Assembly (NCBI GenBank): GCA_029940115.1
Contig: JAOZRQ010000081.1
Span: 1 to 8,337, forward strand
Source of the DNA: Desulfobacterales bacterium
Lineage (GTDB): Bacteria; Desulfobacterota; Desulfobacteria; Desulfobacterales; 4be13
Direction: 5' to 3'
Length of the DNA stretch: 8,337 bases
Part shown: in pieces, positions 1 to 4,996 of the stretch
Numbering within the stretch: position 1 is the first letter of the stretch
How the letters are laid out: each line of letters begins with the position of its first letter
Program-made: the position numbers and the translations under genes
The notes under the pieces: generated by a model
The model's database searches: none
Seen by the model: only the letters and a program-made list of their open reading frames with translations
Told to the model about the DNA's origin: nothing

Positions 1-256
1 TGTTCCGGTGTCTTTCGAGGCTGTGAGCCCTGACAACGCCCTCCGAATCTGCCAGGCCGCGTGTGATGTCATATTCCTGGCGGTAGCGCGTCAGCTCTTC
101 GGGTGACGGATAGTCCTCTTTCAGAACTTTGAGCACTATCGGCAGACTGTCCTCGTCGCGCAAACCGCGGAAGACCAGCGAGTTGGCACTTTCGTAAATC
201 TGTCCGGTAATCTGATAGCTGGGGATGTCTGTCATGTTTGCATCTGAGCGTCTCAC
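1..256 (-). CDS. Ser/Thr protein kinase, N-terminal fragment (multidomain PknB-like type)
   Basis: The gene runs off the left edge; 85 N-terminal codons are visible. The peptide includes IPSYQITGQIYESANSLVFR, then LRDEDSLPIVLKVLKEDYPS and a segment ending GVVRAHSLE. This matches the first kinase lobe: a Gly-poor nucleotide loop, then a beta-3 VLKVLK segment whose lysine would bind ATP. The wording is typical of very large bacterial proteins that join a Ser/Thr kinase, an AAA/NACHT-like ATPase, GAF and histidine kinase modules, but only the kinase start is in view, so the later domains are inference. The start chosen is GTG at 256-254: AAGGAG (270-265) lies 8 nt upstream. The in-frame ATG at 235-233 has no such site. 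A TATAAT box sits just upstream. Confidence 0.82.
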   Translation of the reverse strand, partial: MRRSDANMTDIPSYQITGQIYESANSLVFRGLRDEDSLPIVLKVLKEDYPSPEELTRYRQEYDITRGLADSEGVVRAHSLERHRN

Positions 257-288
257 AAGTTGATCTCCTTATGTGAAGCATTATCCTG

Positions 289-294
289 ATTATA
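289..294 (-). promoter_or_regulatory. Probable -10 box of the kinase gene
   Basis: A perfect TATAAT reads on the minus strand about 32 nt before the GTG start. The expected -35 position (about 312-318) offers only TTCAAT, a poor match, and there is no extended -10 TGn. It is therefore a plausible but unproven sigma-70 type promoter giving a leader of roughly 25 nt that contains the AAGGAG site. Confidence 0.45.
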
Positions 295-315
295 ACGGAG
301 TTTAGGGGAGGCATT

Positions 316-345
316 GAACTCGAACGTGAACGTGAACGTGAACTT
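316..345. repeat. Hexanucleotide tandem repeat (GAACGT-like, 5 units)
   Basis: Five consecutive 6-bp units read GAACTC, GAACGT, GAACGT, GAACGT, GAACTT. The run lies between the kinase promoter region and the left arm of the hairpin element at 345. Copy number could vary by slippage, and because it covers the -35 side of the kinase promoter it could alter upstream promoter DNA. That effect is inference. Confidence 0.75.
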
Positions 346-438
346 AGAAGGTGTTTGAAAACCTGTCCATGCCTCCTTTCCCTTGCCTGAAAATCGGGTA
401 CGGGCAGGTGGGAAGAAGGTGTTTTCAAACACCTTCTA
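345..438. repeat. Inverted-repeat element with 18-bp arms (MITE-like or hairpin)
   Basis: The arms TAGAAGGTGTTTGAAAAC (345-362) and its exact reverse complement (421-438) enclose 58 bp. The right arm also forms a tight hairpin of its own: 414-424 pairs with 427-437 around a 2-nt loop. No clear target duplication flanks the unit, so mobility is not shown. No protein is encoded. It may be a non-autonomous element remnant or a structured intergenic repeat. Confidence 0.6.
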
Positions 439-479
439 GGGACTCGGAAAAAACGCATCATCCCATGAGAATTTTCAGA

Positions 480-564
480 GGAGTGCTGAAATGAGCCCCC
501 CAGACGATATTTTGGTGCCCGCTGAAATGCTAAAATGTCGCCTGGGGGCTCATTTCAGCACTCC
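480..564. repeat. Inverted-repeat hairpin element with 21-bp arms
   Basis: GGAGTGCTGAAATGAGCCCCC (480-500) is the exact reverse complement of 544-564, with a loop of about 43 bp; one extra C after the left arm is the only break in a longer stem. The word GCTGAAATG recurs inside the loop near 531. No target duplication is visible. The stem is long and GC-rich, so the transcript would fold strongly on either strand. Nothing coding is seen between here and 650. Confidence 0.6.
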
Positions 565-659
565 CTTTCCACCCCTTTTCGGAACTGACTGGGACAATGC
601 GTTTTTTCTGAGTTCCTTATACTTGAACTTGCCCACAAATGAACATTTATACTGACAGG

Positions 660-812
660 CTGTGTACAGGACAAAAATTCGGGAATGGGCGAGAAACCCG
701 GCCCCCGACAAAAAACGTCGGGGGCAAGCTTTTTTCCCAAACGGGCCGACTCCCCAACTGCAAGAGAAAGCCGGGTTTCCCTCCTCAAATCATTTTTTTG
801 TCCTGTACACAG
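660..812. mobile_element. Non-autonomous transposable element (MITE), copy A
   Basis: The 153-bp unit is bounded by CTGTGTACAGGACAAAAA and, at the other end, TTTTTGTCCTGTACACAG. It is flanked by the perfect 9-bp direct repeat ACTGACAGG (651-659 and 813-821), a target duplication of the kind left by DDE transposases. Inside lies a second inverted pair, GAAACCCGGC (693-702) and GCCGGGTTTC (770-779). Compared with the shorter copies it carries an extra hairpin, GCCCCCGAC / GTCGGGGGC (701-709, 717-725). There is no transposase, so movement needs an enzyme encoded elsewhere. It inserted directly against the stop codon of the disrupted gene at 822. Confidence 0.88.
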
Positions 813-855
813 ACTGACAGGTTATGCAATATCTGTTTCATTTCCTAAAAGAGAC

Positions 856-970
856 CTGTGTACAGGACAAAAAGTTGGAGTGGGCGACAAACCCGGCTTT
901 TTTCCAAATGGGCCGACTCCCCAACTGCAAGAAAAAAGCCGGGTTTCTCTTTTTTTTGTCCTGTACACAG
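856..970. mobile_element. Non-autonomous transposable element (MITE), copy B
   Basis: This 115-bp copy has perfect 18-bp termini identical to copy A. It is flanked by the 9-bp direct repeat AAAAGAGAC (847-855 and 971-979). A 16-bp perfect internal stem pairs 889-904 with 931-946 (AAACCCGGCTTTTTTC and its complement), so the whole unit can fold as a two-step hairpin. It interrupts the last codons of the minus-strand gene at 822-1306. Read on the minus strand it has an open frame, so the interrupted gene would gain a new C-terminal tail ending near 838. No transposase is encoded. Confidence 0.9.
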
Positions 971-1084
971 AAAAGAGACTTAACTTTCAGTCCTATCGCA
1001 ATGGGATCAGCGCTCTTTTCGATACATACAGAAATATGACCCCACGGTGCGGGTAAAACAAACTGAAAAAAATTTCCGTATCTT

Positions 1085-1104
1085 ATCAATAGGTATCAAT
1101 AGGT
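1085..1104. repeat. 10-bp tandem duplication causing a frameshift
   Basis: ATCAATAGGT occurs twice in a row (1085-1094, 1095-1104) inside the small minus-strand gene. Ten is not a multiple of three, so the second copy shifts the frame; deleting one copy joins LDYLLI to RYGNFF without a stop. Confidence 0.85.
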
Positions 1105-1469
1105 AATCCAAGCCTCCACAATCAATATTGCCTCGTTGCGAAGCTACCTTAAGGAGGATTGGATTCACCAACAGCTCTTCATAACGATCAGTCTCTGAGT
1201 TGCTTGCCCCCTCCGTGCCGCTTTTAGAGCGAGTTTCAAGTTTTTCATCCCTATAAATGGCAACATATCTAATGTTTTTTGAAATTGCGAAAATATTTTC
1301 TATCATTTTTTTCCTTTGCAATCAAGGTCGGACAGTTAGTTACCCGACTGCCCCTCACATCCCTGTTTGGCCAAAAAGCACCTGCATTTGGAGCATTTAA
1401 GATAGAAGAAACTAAGTTTTCTGAAGAAATTTAGTACAGCAATTCATAAGTTCGTCACCCCCTCTGCTC

Positions 1470-1493
1470 CCGCCGGATTGCCAAATCCGGCGG
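1470..1493. repeat. GC-rich palindrome in a 220-bp non-coding stretch
   Basis: CCGCCGGATT and AATCCGGCGG form a perfect 10-bp stem around the loop GCCA. The flanking interval 1307-1526 contains no gene I can support; its reading frames are short and unconvincing. A close relative of this palindrome (CGGATT, short loop, AATCCGGCGG) occurs at 3120-3138. The shared word TGCTCCCGCCGGA precedes the stem here and recurs at 3153. That suggests a dispersed REP-like repeat. There is no U-run after the stem, so it is not a typical intrinsic terminator. Confidence 0.6.
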
Positions 1494-1535
1494 CAATCTG
1501 AGGCGATCAAGGGGCACGAATTTTAAAAGTGGTGT

Positions 1536-1654
1536 CTGTGTACAAAAAAAGTGAATGGGAAGGAAACCCGGCTTTTTCTGACGGTTTGGGAATCTGCCCG
1601 TCCAGGAAAAAGGCCGGGTTTCTTGCCACCCACAACTTTTTGTCCTGTACACAG
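1536..1654. mobile_element. Non-autonomous transposable element (MITE), copy C
   Basis: This 119-bp copy keeps an intact right end (TTTTTGTCCTGTACACAG). Its left end is eroded: after CTGTGTAC the AGGAC block is missing. It is flanked by a perfect 9-bp direct repeat AAGTGGTGT (1527-1535 and 1655-1663). The internal stem GAAACCCGGC (1563-1572) / GCCGGGTTTC (1613-1622) is conserved, but the middle differs from copies A and B. It sits about 20 bp beyond the stop codon of the universal stress protein gene and can act as a strong hairpin at the end of that transcript. Confidence 0.88.
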
Positions 1655-1682
1655 AAGTGGTGTATTAGTTTCTTCCCCATTT

Positions 1683-2576
1683 TCACGAAACCTTGTGCGG
1701 CCGGTTCACACTCGCCACCGGGCATGAGGAGCGCAACACGACCTGTTCCACAGTGCTTCCCAACAGGGCATCTTCCGAATCGATCTCCCGGGTGTGGTGG
1801 GACATGACAATCAGATCCCCGTTTTTCTCCCTCGCGAACTTCAGGATTTCGACATACGGGATCCCCTCCCACACCTCTATTTCATAATTGTCGTAATCCT
1901 TGAGTTGGGAGATGTATTTCTCCTCGACCTTTTTCCGGGCCTCTTTGAGCTGCTCCTCAATTTCGCTCTGCTCAAAGATTTTGCCGGAGTGAACCGCGCT
2001 GAGATCGAGCGCATGAAAAAGCCAGAGTTTGGCCCCGATCTCCTTTGCCAGCTTGGACGCGAACAGAAACGCGGATTGGGATGCCTTGGTGAAATCGGTT
2101 CCAAAGATGATGTTGGAAAATACCAGAGGCAGGTGGTGCAGGGCCGGCTCACAATCAGCACGGGACAGCGGGCCCCTTTGGCTGCTGCCCACGACACTTC
2201 TGTAACGAGTGGCCCCGGGTTCCTCCTCCCTGGAATGCGCGCCCATGACAATCAGATCCACATCCCATTTGCGCGCCATTCTCAGGACTTCCGTGTGCGG
2301 GATCCCGACCATGGTTTCGATCCGGCAGTTGGGCACCTCGGCAATCTGCTTGACGTAGGTGTTCTTCAGCTCCTCTTTGACCCATTCAACATAATCCGGA
2401 TCCTCTTCGCCGGTTCTGCTGTCTGTCACAAATGAGCTGAACCCCCGGGTGGGGCGGCCGAACACATGAAAGGGGTAAACCTCGGAATTGTACTTTTTCG
2501 CAAGATCAAACGCCACATGGGCCGCGTTGTCGCATGTGGGTGTCCCTGTTGTTGCAAAGAGAATTTTTTCAAACAT
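1683..2576 (-). CDS. Universal stress protein, tandem UspA domains
   Basis: The 297-residue protein has two Usp domains, the usual length for the tandem form. Domain 1 starts MFEKILFATTGTPTCDNAAH and reaches VDLIVMGAHSREEE (residues 106-119). Domain 2 starts FSNIIFGTDFTKASQSA (153-169) and ends DLIVMSHHTREI (254-265) then LLGSTVEQVVLRSSCPVASV. Neither domain keeps the full G-2x-G-9x-G(S/T) ATP loop: domain 2 keeps GST but lacks the earlier glycines, so ATP binding is doubtful. These cytosolic proteins are linked to stress survival. The start is ATG 2576, with GGAGGT 4 nt upstream. Residues about 132-149 look out of frame: in the +1 frame the same DNA reads GARCPVLIVSRP, the expected end of a Usp domain. 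Two compensating small indels are therefore likely. The protein is still continuous and may fold imperfectly in domain 1. Confidence 0.88.
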   Translation of the reverse strand: MFEKILFATTGTPTCDNAAHVAFDLAKKYNSEVYPFHVFGRPTRGFSSFVTDSRTGEEDPDYVEWVKEELKNTYVKQIAEVPNCRIETMVGIPHTEVLRMARKWDVDLIVMGAHSREEEPGATRYRSVVGSSQRGPLSRADCEPALHHLPLVFSNIIFGTDFTKASQSAFLFASKLAKEIGAKLWLFHALDLSAVHSGKIFEQSEIEEQLKEARKKVEEKYISQLKDYDNYEIEVWEGIPYVEILKFAREKNGDLIVMSHHTREIDSEDALLGSTVEQVVLRSSCPVASVNRPHKVS

Positions 2577-2586
2577 TGTTACCTCC

Positions 2587-2614
2587 GTAAGCTGTAAGCT
2601 GCAAGCTGCAAGCT
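2587..2614. repeat. Heptanucleotide tandem repeat (4 units)
   Basis: Four 7-bp units, GTAAGCT, GTAAGCT, GCAAGCT, GCAAGCT, fill the 36-bp gap between the 83-codon ORF and the universal stress protein gene, directly upstream of the latter's GGAGGT site. The nearby AGCTTAC (2621-2627) can pair with the GTAAGCT units in the transcript upstream of the site, so an effect on translation is possible. Confidence 0.7.
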
Positions 2615-2864
2615 ACTTGGAGCTTACATTCAGCGCACACGCGCCGAGGGTCCCGTGAAAACTGAGATCCCATAGGATGCCGTCAATGAATTCAAAGAGG
2701 GTGAAGACCGTCTCAAACGCGAGAACATCCTCCTGATCCCCGAAAACGATATGCTTCAGCTTTCCGAGTTTCAGCGGCATGTCCAGAATGTTTTCCAATT
2801 GGACGGATCTGAGGTCGCAGGTTTCGTTTCCGTAAACCCCGTAAAGCGACGTGTATATCTCCAA
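2613..2864 (-). CDS. Hypothetical small protein, start uncertain
   Basis: This 83-codon frame has protein-like composition, with the stretch NILDMPLKLGKLKHIVFGDQ and then AFETVFTLFEFIDGILWDLS. I do not recognise the family. It has one Cys near the N-terminus (ETCDL), a second near the C-terminus, and a hydrophobic, aromatic-rich C-terminal half without a clear membrane helix. The only available start is TTG 2864, with no good ribosome binding site, and a 32-bp repeat begins 10 bp upstream. The frame stays open further upstream through the repeats without an ATG or GTG, so the true N-terminus may have been lost to repeat insertion. It lies 36 bp upstream of the universal stress protein gene on the same strand and could be its operon partner. 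Confidence 0.55.
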   Translation of the reverse strand: MEIYTSLYGVYGNETCDLRSVQLENILDMPLKLGKLKHIVFGDQEDVLAFETVFTLFEFIDGILWDLSFHGTLGACALNVSSK

Positions 2865-2873
2865 CCGGGGCTT

Positions 2874-2961
2874 GCCTGAAGGCGGAACTACAAACTTTTT
2901 GGCCTGTAGCCTCTCGGCGGTGTCAGACCGCCTGAAGGCGGAACTACAAACTTTTTGGCCT
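2874..2961. repeat. Two 32-bp direct repeats, period 56
   Basis: An identical 32-bp sequence beginning GCCTGAAGGCGGAACTACAA and ending CTTTTTGGCCT occurs at 2874-2905 and 2930-2961. The second copy is preceded by CC, making the palindrome CCGCCTGAAGGCGG. Each unit therefore carries a small GC hairpin next to a T-run. The pair lies just upstream of the 83-codon ORF and may have replaced its native start. Confidence 0.85.
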
Positions 2962-3236
2962 CAAAAGACTGTAAACTGTATGGATGAAGGATGCCTTAAT
3001 TATTAACAGACTTGATTCTGAATGGTATAAAATGTATCTTTTTAAAGTTGATACTTTATTTTTTGACTGATAATCAGTAGTTCTGAAGTTTTTTCATGCT
3101 CCTGCCTCTACGGTCCAGTCGGATTGAAAATCCGGCGGGCTTTGTCCCTTCATGCTCCCGCCGGAACCTGTCCCCGACATCTTTTGTCGGGGATTGACGA
3201 TCATTTGAGTCTTTGGCGGCGGCTCGGACTTCGGCG
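2962..3236. other. Structured non-coding leader region before the Rpn gene
   Basis: No gene is supported here. The first half is AT-rich (2985-3080) and contains the small palindrome ACTGATAATCAGT (3066-3078), a possible operator. The second half is packed with stems: CGGATT/AATCCG (3120-3125, 3129-3134); CCGGCGGG/CCCGCCGG (3132-3139, 3157-3164), which competes with the first; and CCCCGACA/TGTCGGGG (3172-3179, 3185-3192). The last resembles the extra hairpin in mobile element copy A (GTCGGGG core). Mutually exclusive stems could form an attenuator, but no known riboswitch is recognised. Confidence 0.5.
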
Positions 3237-3340
3237 TGAGCTTGCCGACTGAGCCTGCCGACTGAGCCTGCCGACTGAGCTTGCCGACTGAGCCTGCCGA
3301 CTGAGCTTGCCGACTGAGCTTGCCGACTGAGCTTGCCAAC
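3237..3340. repeat. 13-bp tandem repeat, 8 units
   Basis: Eight head-to-tail units of TGAGCYTGCCGAC run without interruption. Units differ only at the Y position (T or C), apart from the last, which ends CCAAC. There are no spacers, so it is not a CRISPR. Because 13 is not a multiple of 3, the open frames across it on both strands are a by-product of the repeat. It ends 59 bp before the Rpn start codon. The last unit supplies TTGCCA, 17 bp from a weak TAGATG, so it may touch a promoter. Confidence 0.92.
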
Positions 3341-3399
3341 AGAGAAGAAAAATGATAGATGATCAATTACTTGTAAACTCATTAAGGAGGTGAGGAAAA

Positions 3400-4278
3400 A
3401 TGGCAGAGGATCAGAGAGTCATCCGTTTTGACTGGGCAATCAAGAACATCCTCCGGGACAAGGCGAACTTCGACATCCTGGAGGGATTTCTGAGCGCGCT
3501 GCTTCGGGAACACATTGAGGTGATTGACCTGATTGAGAGCGAGTCGGACCGGGAGGGCGAAAGGCAGAAGTTCAACCGGGCCGACATCCTCGTCAGGGAC
3601 AGCCGGGGCAGGGTCATGATCATCGAGATTCAGAACGAGCATGAGAGCGACTACATCGAGCGGCTGCTTTTCGGAACGTGCCGGGTGATCGTGGACCACA
3701 TGAAACTCGGCAGCCCCTACAAGGAGATCACCAAGGTCATATCGGTGAGCATCCTGTACTTCAACCTCGGTTCCGGGGACGACTATGTGTATTACGGCTC
3801 GACCCAGTTCACGGGCATGCACACCGGAAGTCCCCTTGTCGTCAGGAAACGGTTCATGACGTCCCGGGGGCGGTATGTTCTGAGAGAGAGGGACCTGGAA
3901 AGGGAGATTTTCCCCGAATATTACATGATTCACACAGAGCGGTTTCCAGACGAGGTGAAAGATGACTTGGACGAGTGGATCTACATGCTGAAGAACGAGA
4001 ATGTTCCCGAAGAGTTCAAGTCCCGCAACATCGACAGAGCCCGGGAGAAGCTGGCCGTTCTGAAGATGAGCGAGGCGGATCGGAAACGCTATGAGAGATA
4101 CCTGATGGCCGCCCCTATTGAGCAGGATGTGCTGAGAACAGCGGAAGCCAAAGGGTATGACAAAGGGAGAAGCGAAGTCGCCTCAAAAATGATGGATAAC
4201 GGAGTGGAACCCGAAATGATCATGAAATATACCGGACTTTCCCCCGACGAGATCAATGATCTGAAGGATGAAATCTGA
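3400..4278 (+). CDS. Rpn-family recombination-promoting nuclease / putative transposase
   Basis: This 292-residue protein belongs to the PD-(D/E)XK Rpn/PDDEXK_2 group. The N-terminus DWAIKNILRDKANFDILEGF (11-30) is the family opening. The catalytic core is D62 in RADILVRD and E76/Q78 in IIEIQNE (the E-x-Q form usual for the group), followed by the long helix DYIERLLFG. The C-terminal third is charged and helical and carries a short helix-turn segment (YTGLSPDEINDLKDEI). Studied E. coli relatives are DNA endonucleases that stimulate recA-independent recombination; action at nearby repeats is inference. The start is ATG 3400, with AAGGAGGT about 8 nt upstream, an unusually strong site. The last codons lie inside a 14-bp tandem repeat, so the exact C-terminus may drift. 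It converges on a truncated gene on the other strand. Confidence 0.88.
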   Translation: MAEDQRVIRFDWAIKNILRDKANFDILEGFLSALLREHIEVIDLIESESDREGERQKFNRADILVRDSRGRVMIIEIQNEHESDYIERLLFGTCRVIVDHMKLGSPYKEITKVISVSILYFNLGSGDDYVYYGSTQFTGMHTGSPLVVRKRFMTSRGRYVLRERDLEREIFPEYYMIHTERFPDEVKDDLDEWIYMLKNENVPEEFKSRNIDRAREKLAVLKMSEADRKRYERYLMAAPIEQDVLRTAEAKGYDKGRSEVASKMMDNGVEPEMIMKYTGLSPDEINDLKDEI

Positions 4279-4312
4279 AGGATGAAATCTGAGGGATGAA
4301 ATCTGAGGGATG
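4261..4312. repeat. 14-bp tandem repeat at the Rpn / truncated-gene junction
   Basis: The unit CTGARGGATGAAAT occurs three times and then partially (4261-4274, 4275-4288, 4289-4302, 4303-4312). The first unit and part of the second encode the last Rpn residues and its TGA; the others are downstream. Homology of the opposite-strand ferredoxin-like gene stops where the repeat begins, so the repeat marks the breakpoint. Confidence 0.85.
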
Positions 4313-4947
4313 GCGAGTCTGCATTGGCAGGTTCCCACCGCGAAGAGATCGTAAGGCTCCAGAACCTCCTCAAGCCTGTCCGATGGCCACGCAGCGTGCA
4401 GGGTTCTGGATAGGCCGCCGGTCGGCAGGTAGCGGATTGCCGGGGGCCCCTTGCCCACATAATCCATCAGATACCCTTTGTCCCACAGGCACTCAAAAAG
4501 TTCGGCGAATCGTTTGTGCCACGCGTTTCGGGTCGCGACATCGGTGGTCATCAGGGCCATCTCAAAGATGCCGGGAACTATGGGAAGAATGGTGTATTTT
4601 CTCGGTTCCCCTGCGGCAAGGATGGCCATCTTGGTGAACGCGAGGCGGTCCAGAACCTGTCTGACATTGCGGACCGACCGGCCCGACACCCGCGCCACCT
4701 TGTGGGCTGACCGAGGGCGCAACGGGGGCAGGTGCTGGACCAGATCGGCCTCATCCGCTGTGAATAGGTGCATGATCAGCTCCAGCAGATCATCCGACGC
4801 CGGCGGCCCCATGAGCCATGGGGATGAGAGATGTTTCATGATCTGCTGATGCCCGAAAGTCGGTGTCCGCGCAGAGTCGAAGCCGATCAGAGTAGCGGTG
4901 ATATCCACGTTTAAGGCGATTGTTCTCTTTTTTTTGTAGGCTTTCAA
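4312..4947 (-). pseudogene. HTH / 4Fe-4S ferredoxin-like protein, 3'-truncated
   Basis: About 212 codons are authentic. The protein begins near KKRTIALNVDITATLIGFDS, then has a helical winged-helix-like part (LLELIMHLFTADEADLVQHL, residues 54-73; RVSGRSVRNVRQVLDRLAFT, 86-105). It then has a conserved middle (FECLWDKGYLMDYVGKG, 151-167) and stops just after GTCQCRLA (205-212), where a Cys-rich cluster region should follow. After this the frame reads only the 14-bp repeat and the antisense of the Rpn gene, to a stop near 4183. The family assignment (ferredoxin-type proteins with an N-terminal DNA-binding-like domain) is from the visible motifs and is moderate. The start is uncertain: TTG 4947, or the GTG before DITATL; neither has a strong binding site. 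With the cluster region missing it is probably non-functional. Confidence 0.7.
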
Positions 4948-4996
4948 GTTTCTTTCACCCGATCATCAAGTTCTTTTGCATCTGGGTCTTGGGTTG

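Larger units (their letters stand above)
822..1306 (-). pseudogene. Small gene broken by a 10-bp duplication and a MITE (unknown, roadblock-like?)
   Basis: Starting at ATG 1306, with AAAGGA just upstream, the reading gives MIENIFAISKNIRYVAIYRD and continues to GGLDYLLI, where a 10-bp tandem duplication (1085-1104) shifts the frame. In the next frame it resumes as RYGNFFQFVLPAPWGHISVC and reaches KVKSL, where element B is inserted. Removing element B plus one 9-bp duplication (124 bp) and one 10-bp copy leaves exactly 351 bp, a 116-residue protein ending KVKSLLGNETDIA and a TAA at 824-822. The hydrophobic strand/helix pattern recalls small profilin/roadblock-like domains, but I do not recognise the family with certainty. 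A further TTG start at 1321 is possible but less likely. As it stands the gene is broken. Confidence 0.75.

Noticed and set aside
69..461. 130-codon minus-strand frame
   Set aside because: It crosses the kinase start, promoter and inverted repeat in a different frame and has low-complexity arginine/serine runs.
1322..1435. Short plus-strand frame ending FGAFKIEETKFSEEI
   Set aside because: It looks faintly protein-like but has no start site, overlaps the antisense of the broken gene and is too short to support.
1794..2435. Long plus-strand open frame of 213 codons
   Set aside because: It is antisense to the clearly recognisable universal stress protein gene and has no family-like motif.
3237..3340. 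Possible CRISPR array
   Set aside because: The units are only 13 bp and contiguous, with no spacers and no cas genes nearby.
3334..3362. Promoter TTGCCA-17-TAGATG for the Rpn gene
   Set aside because: The -10 matches the consensus poorly; kept only as a possibility in the repeat entry.
3074..3382. Minus-strand frames with LSRQAQSAGSVGK repeats
   Set aside because: They are translations of the 13-bp tandem repeat; the same pattern appears in more than one frame, and there is no good start site.
3382..3933. 183-codon minus-strand frame
   Set aside because: It is antisense to the Rpn nuclease, whose catalytic motifs and strong ribosome binding site mark the plus strand as coding.
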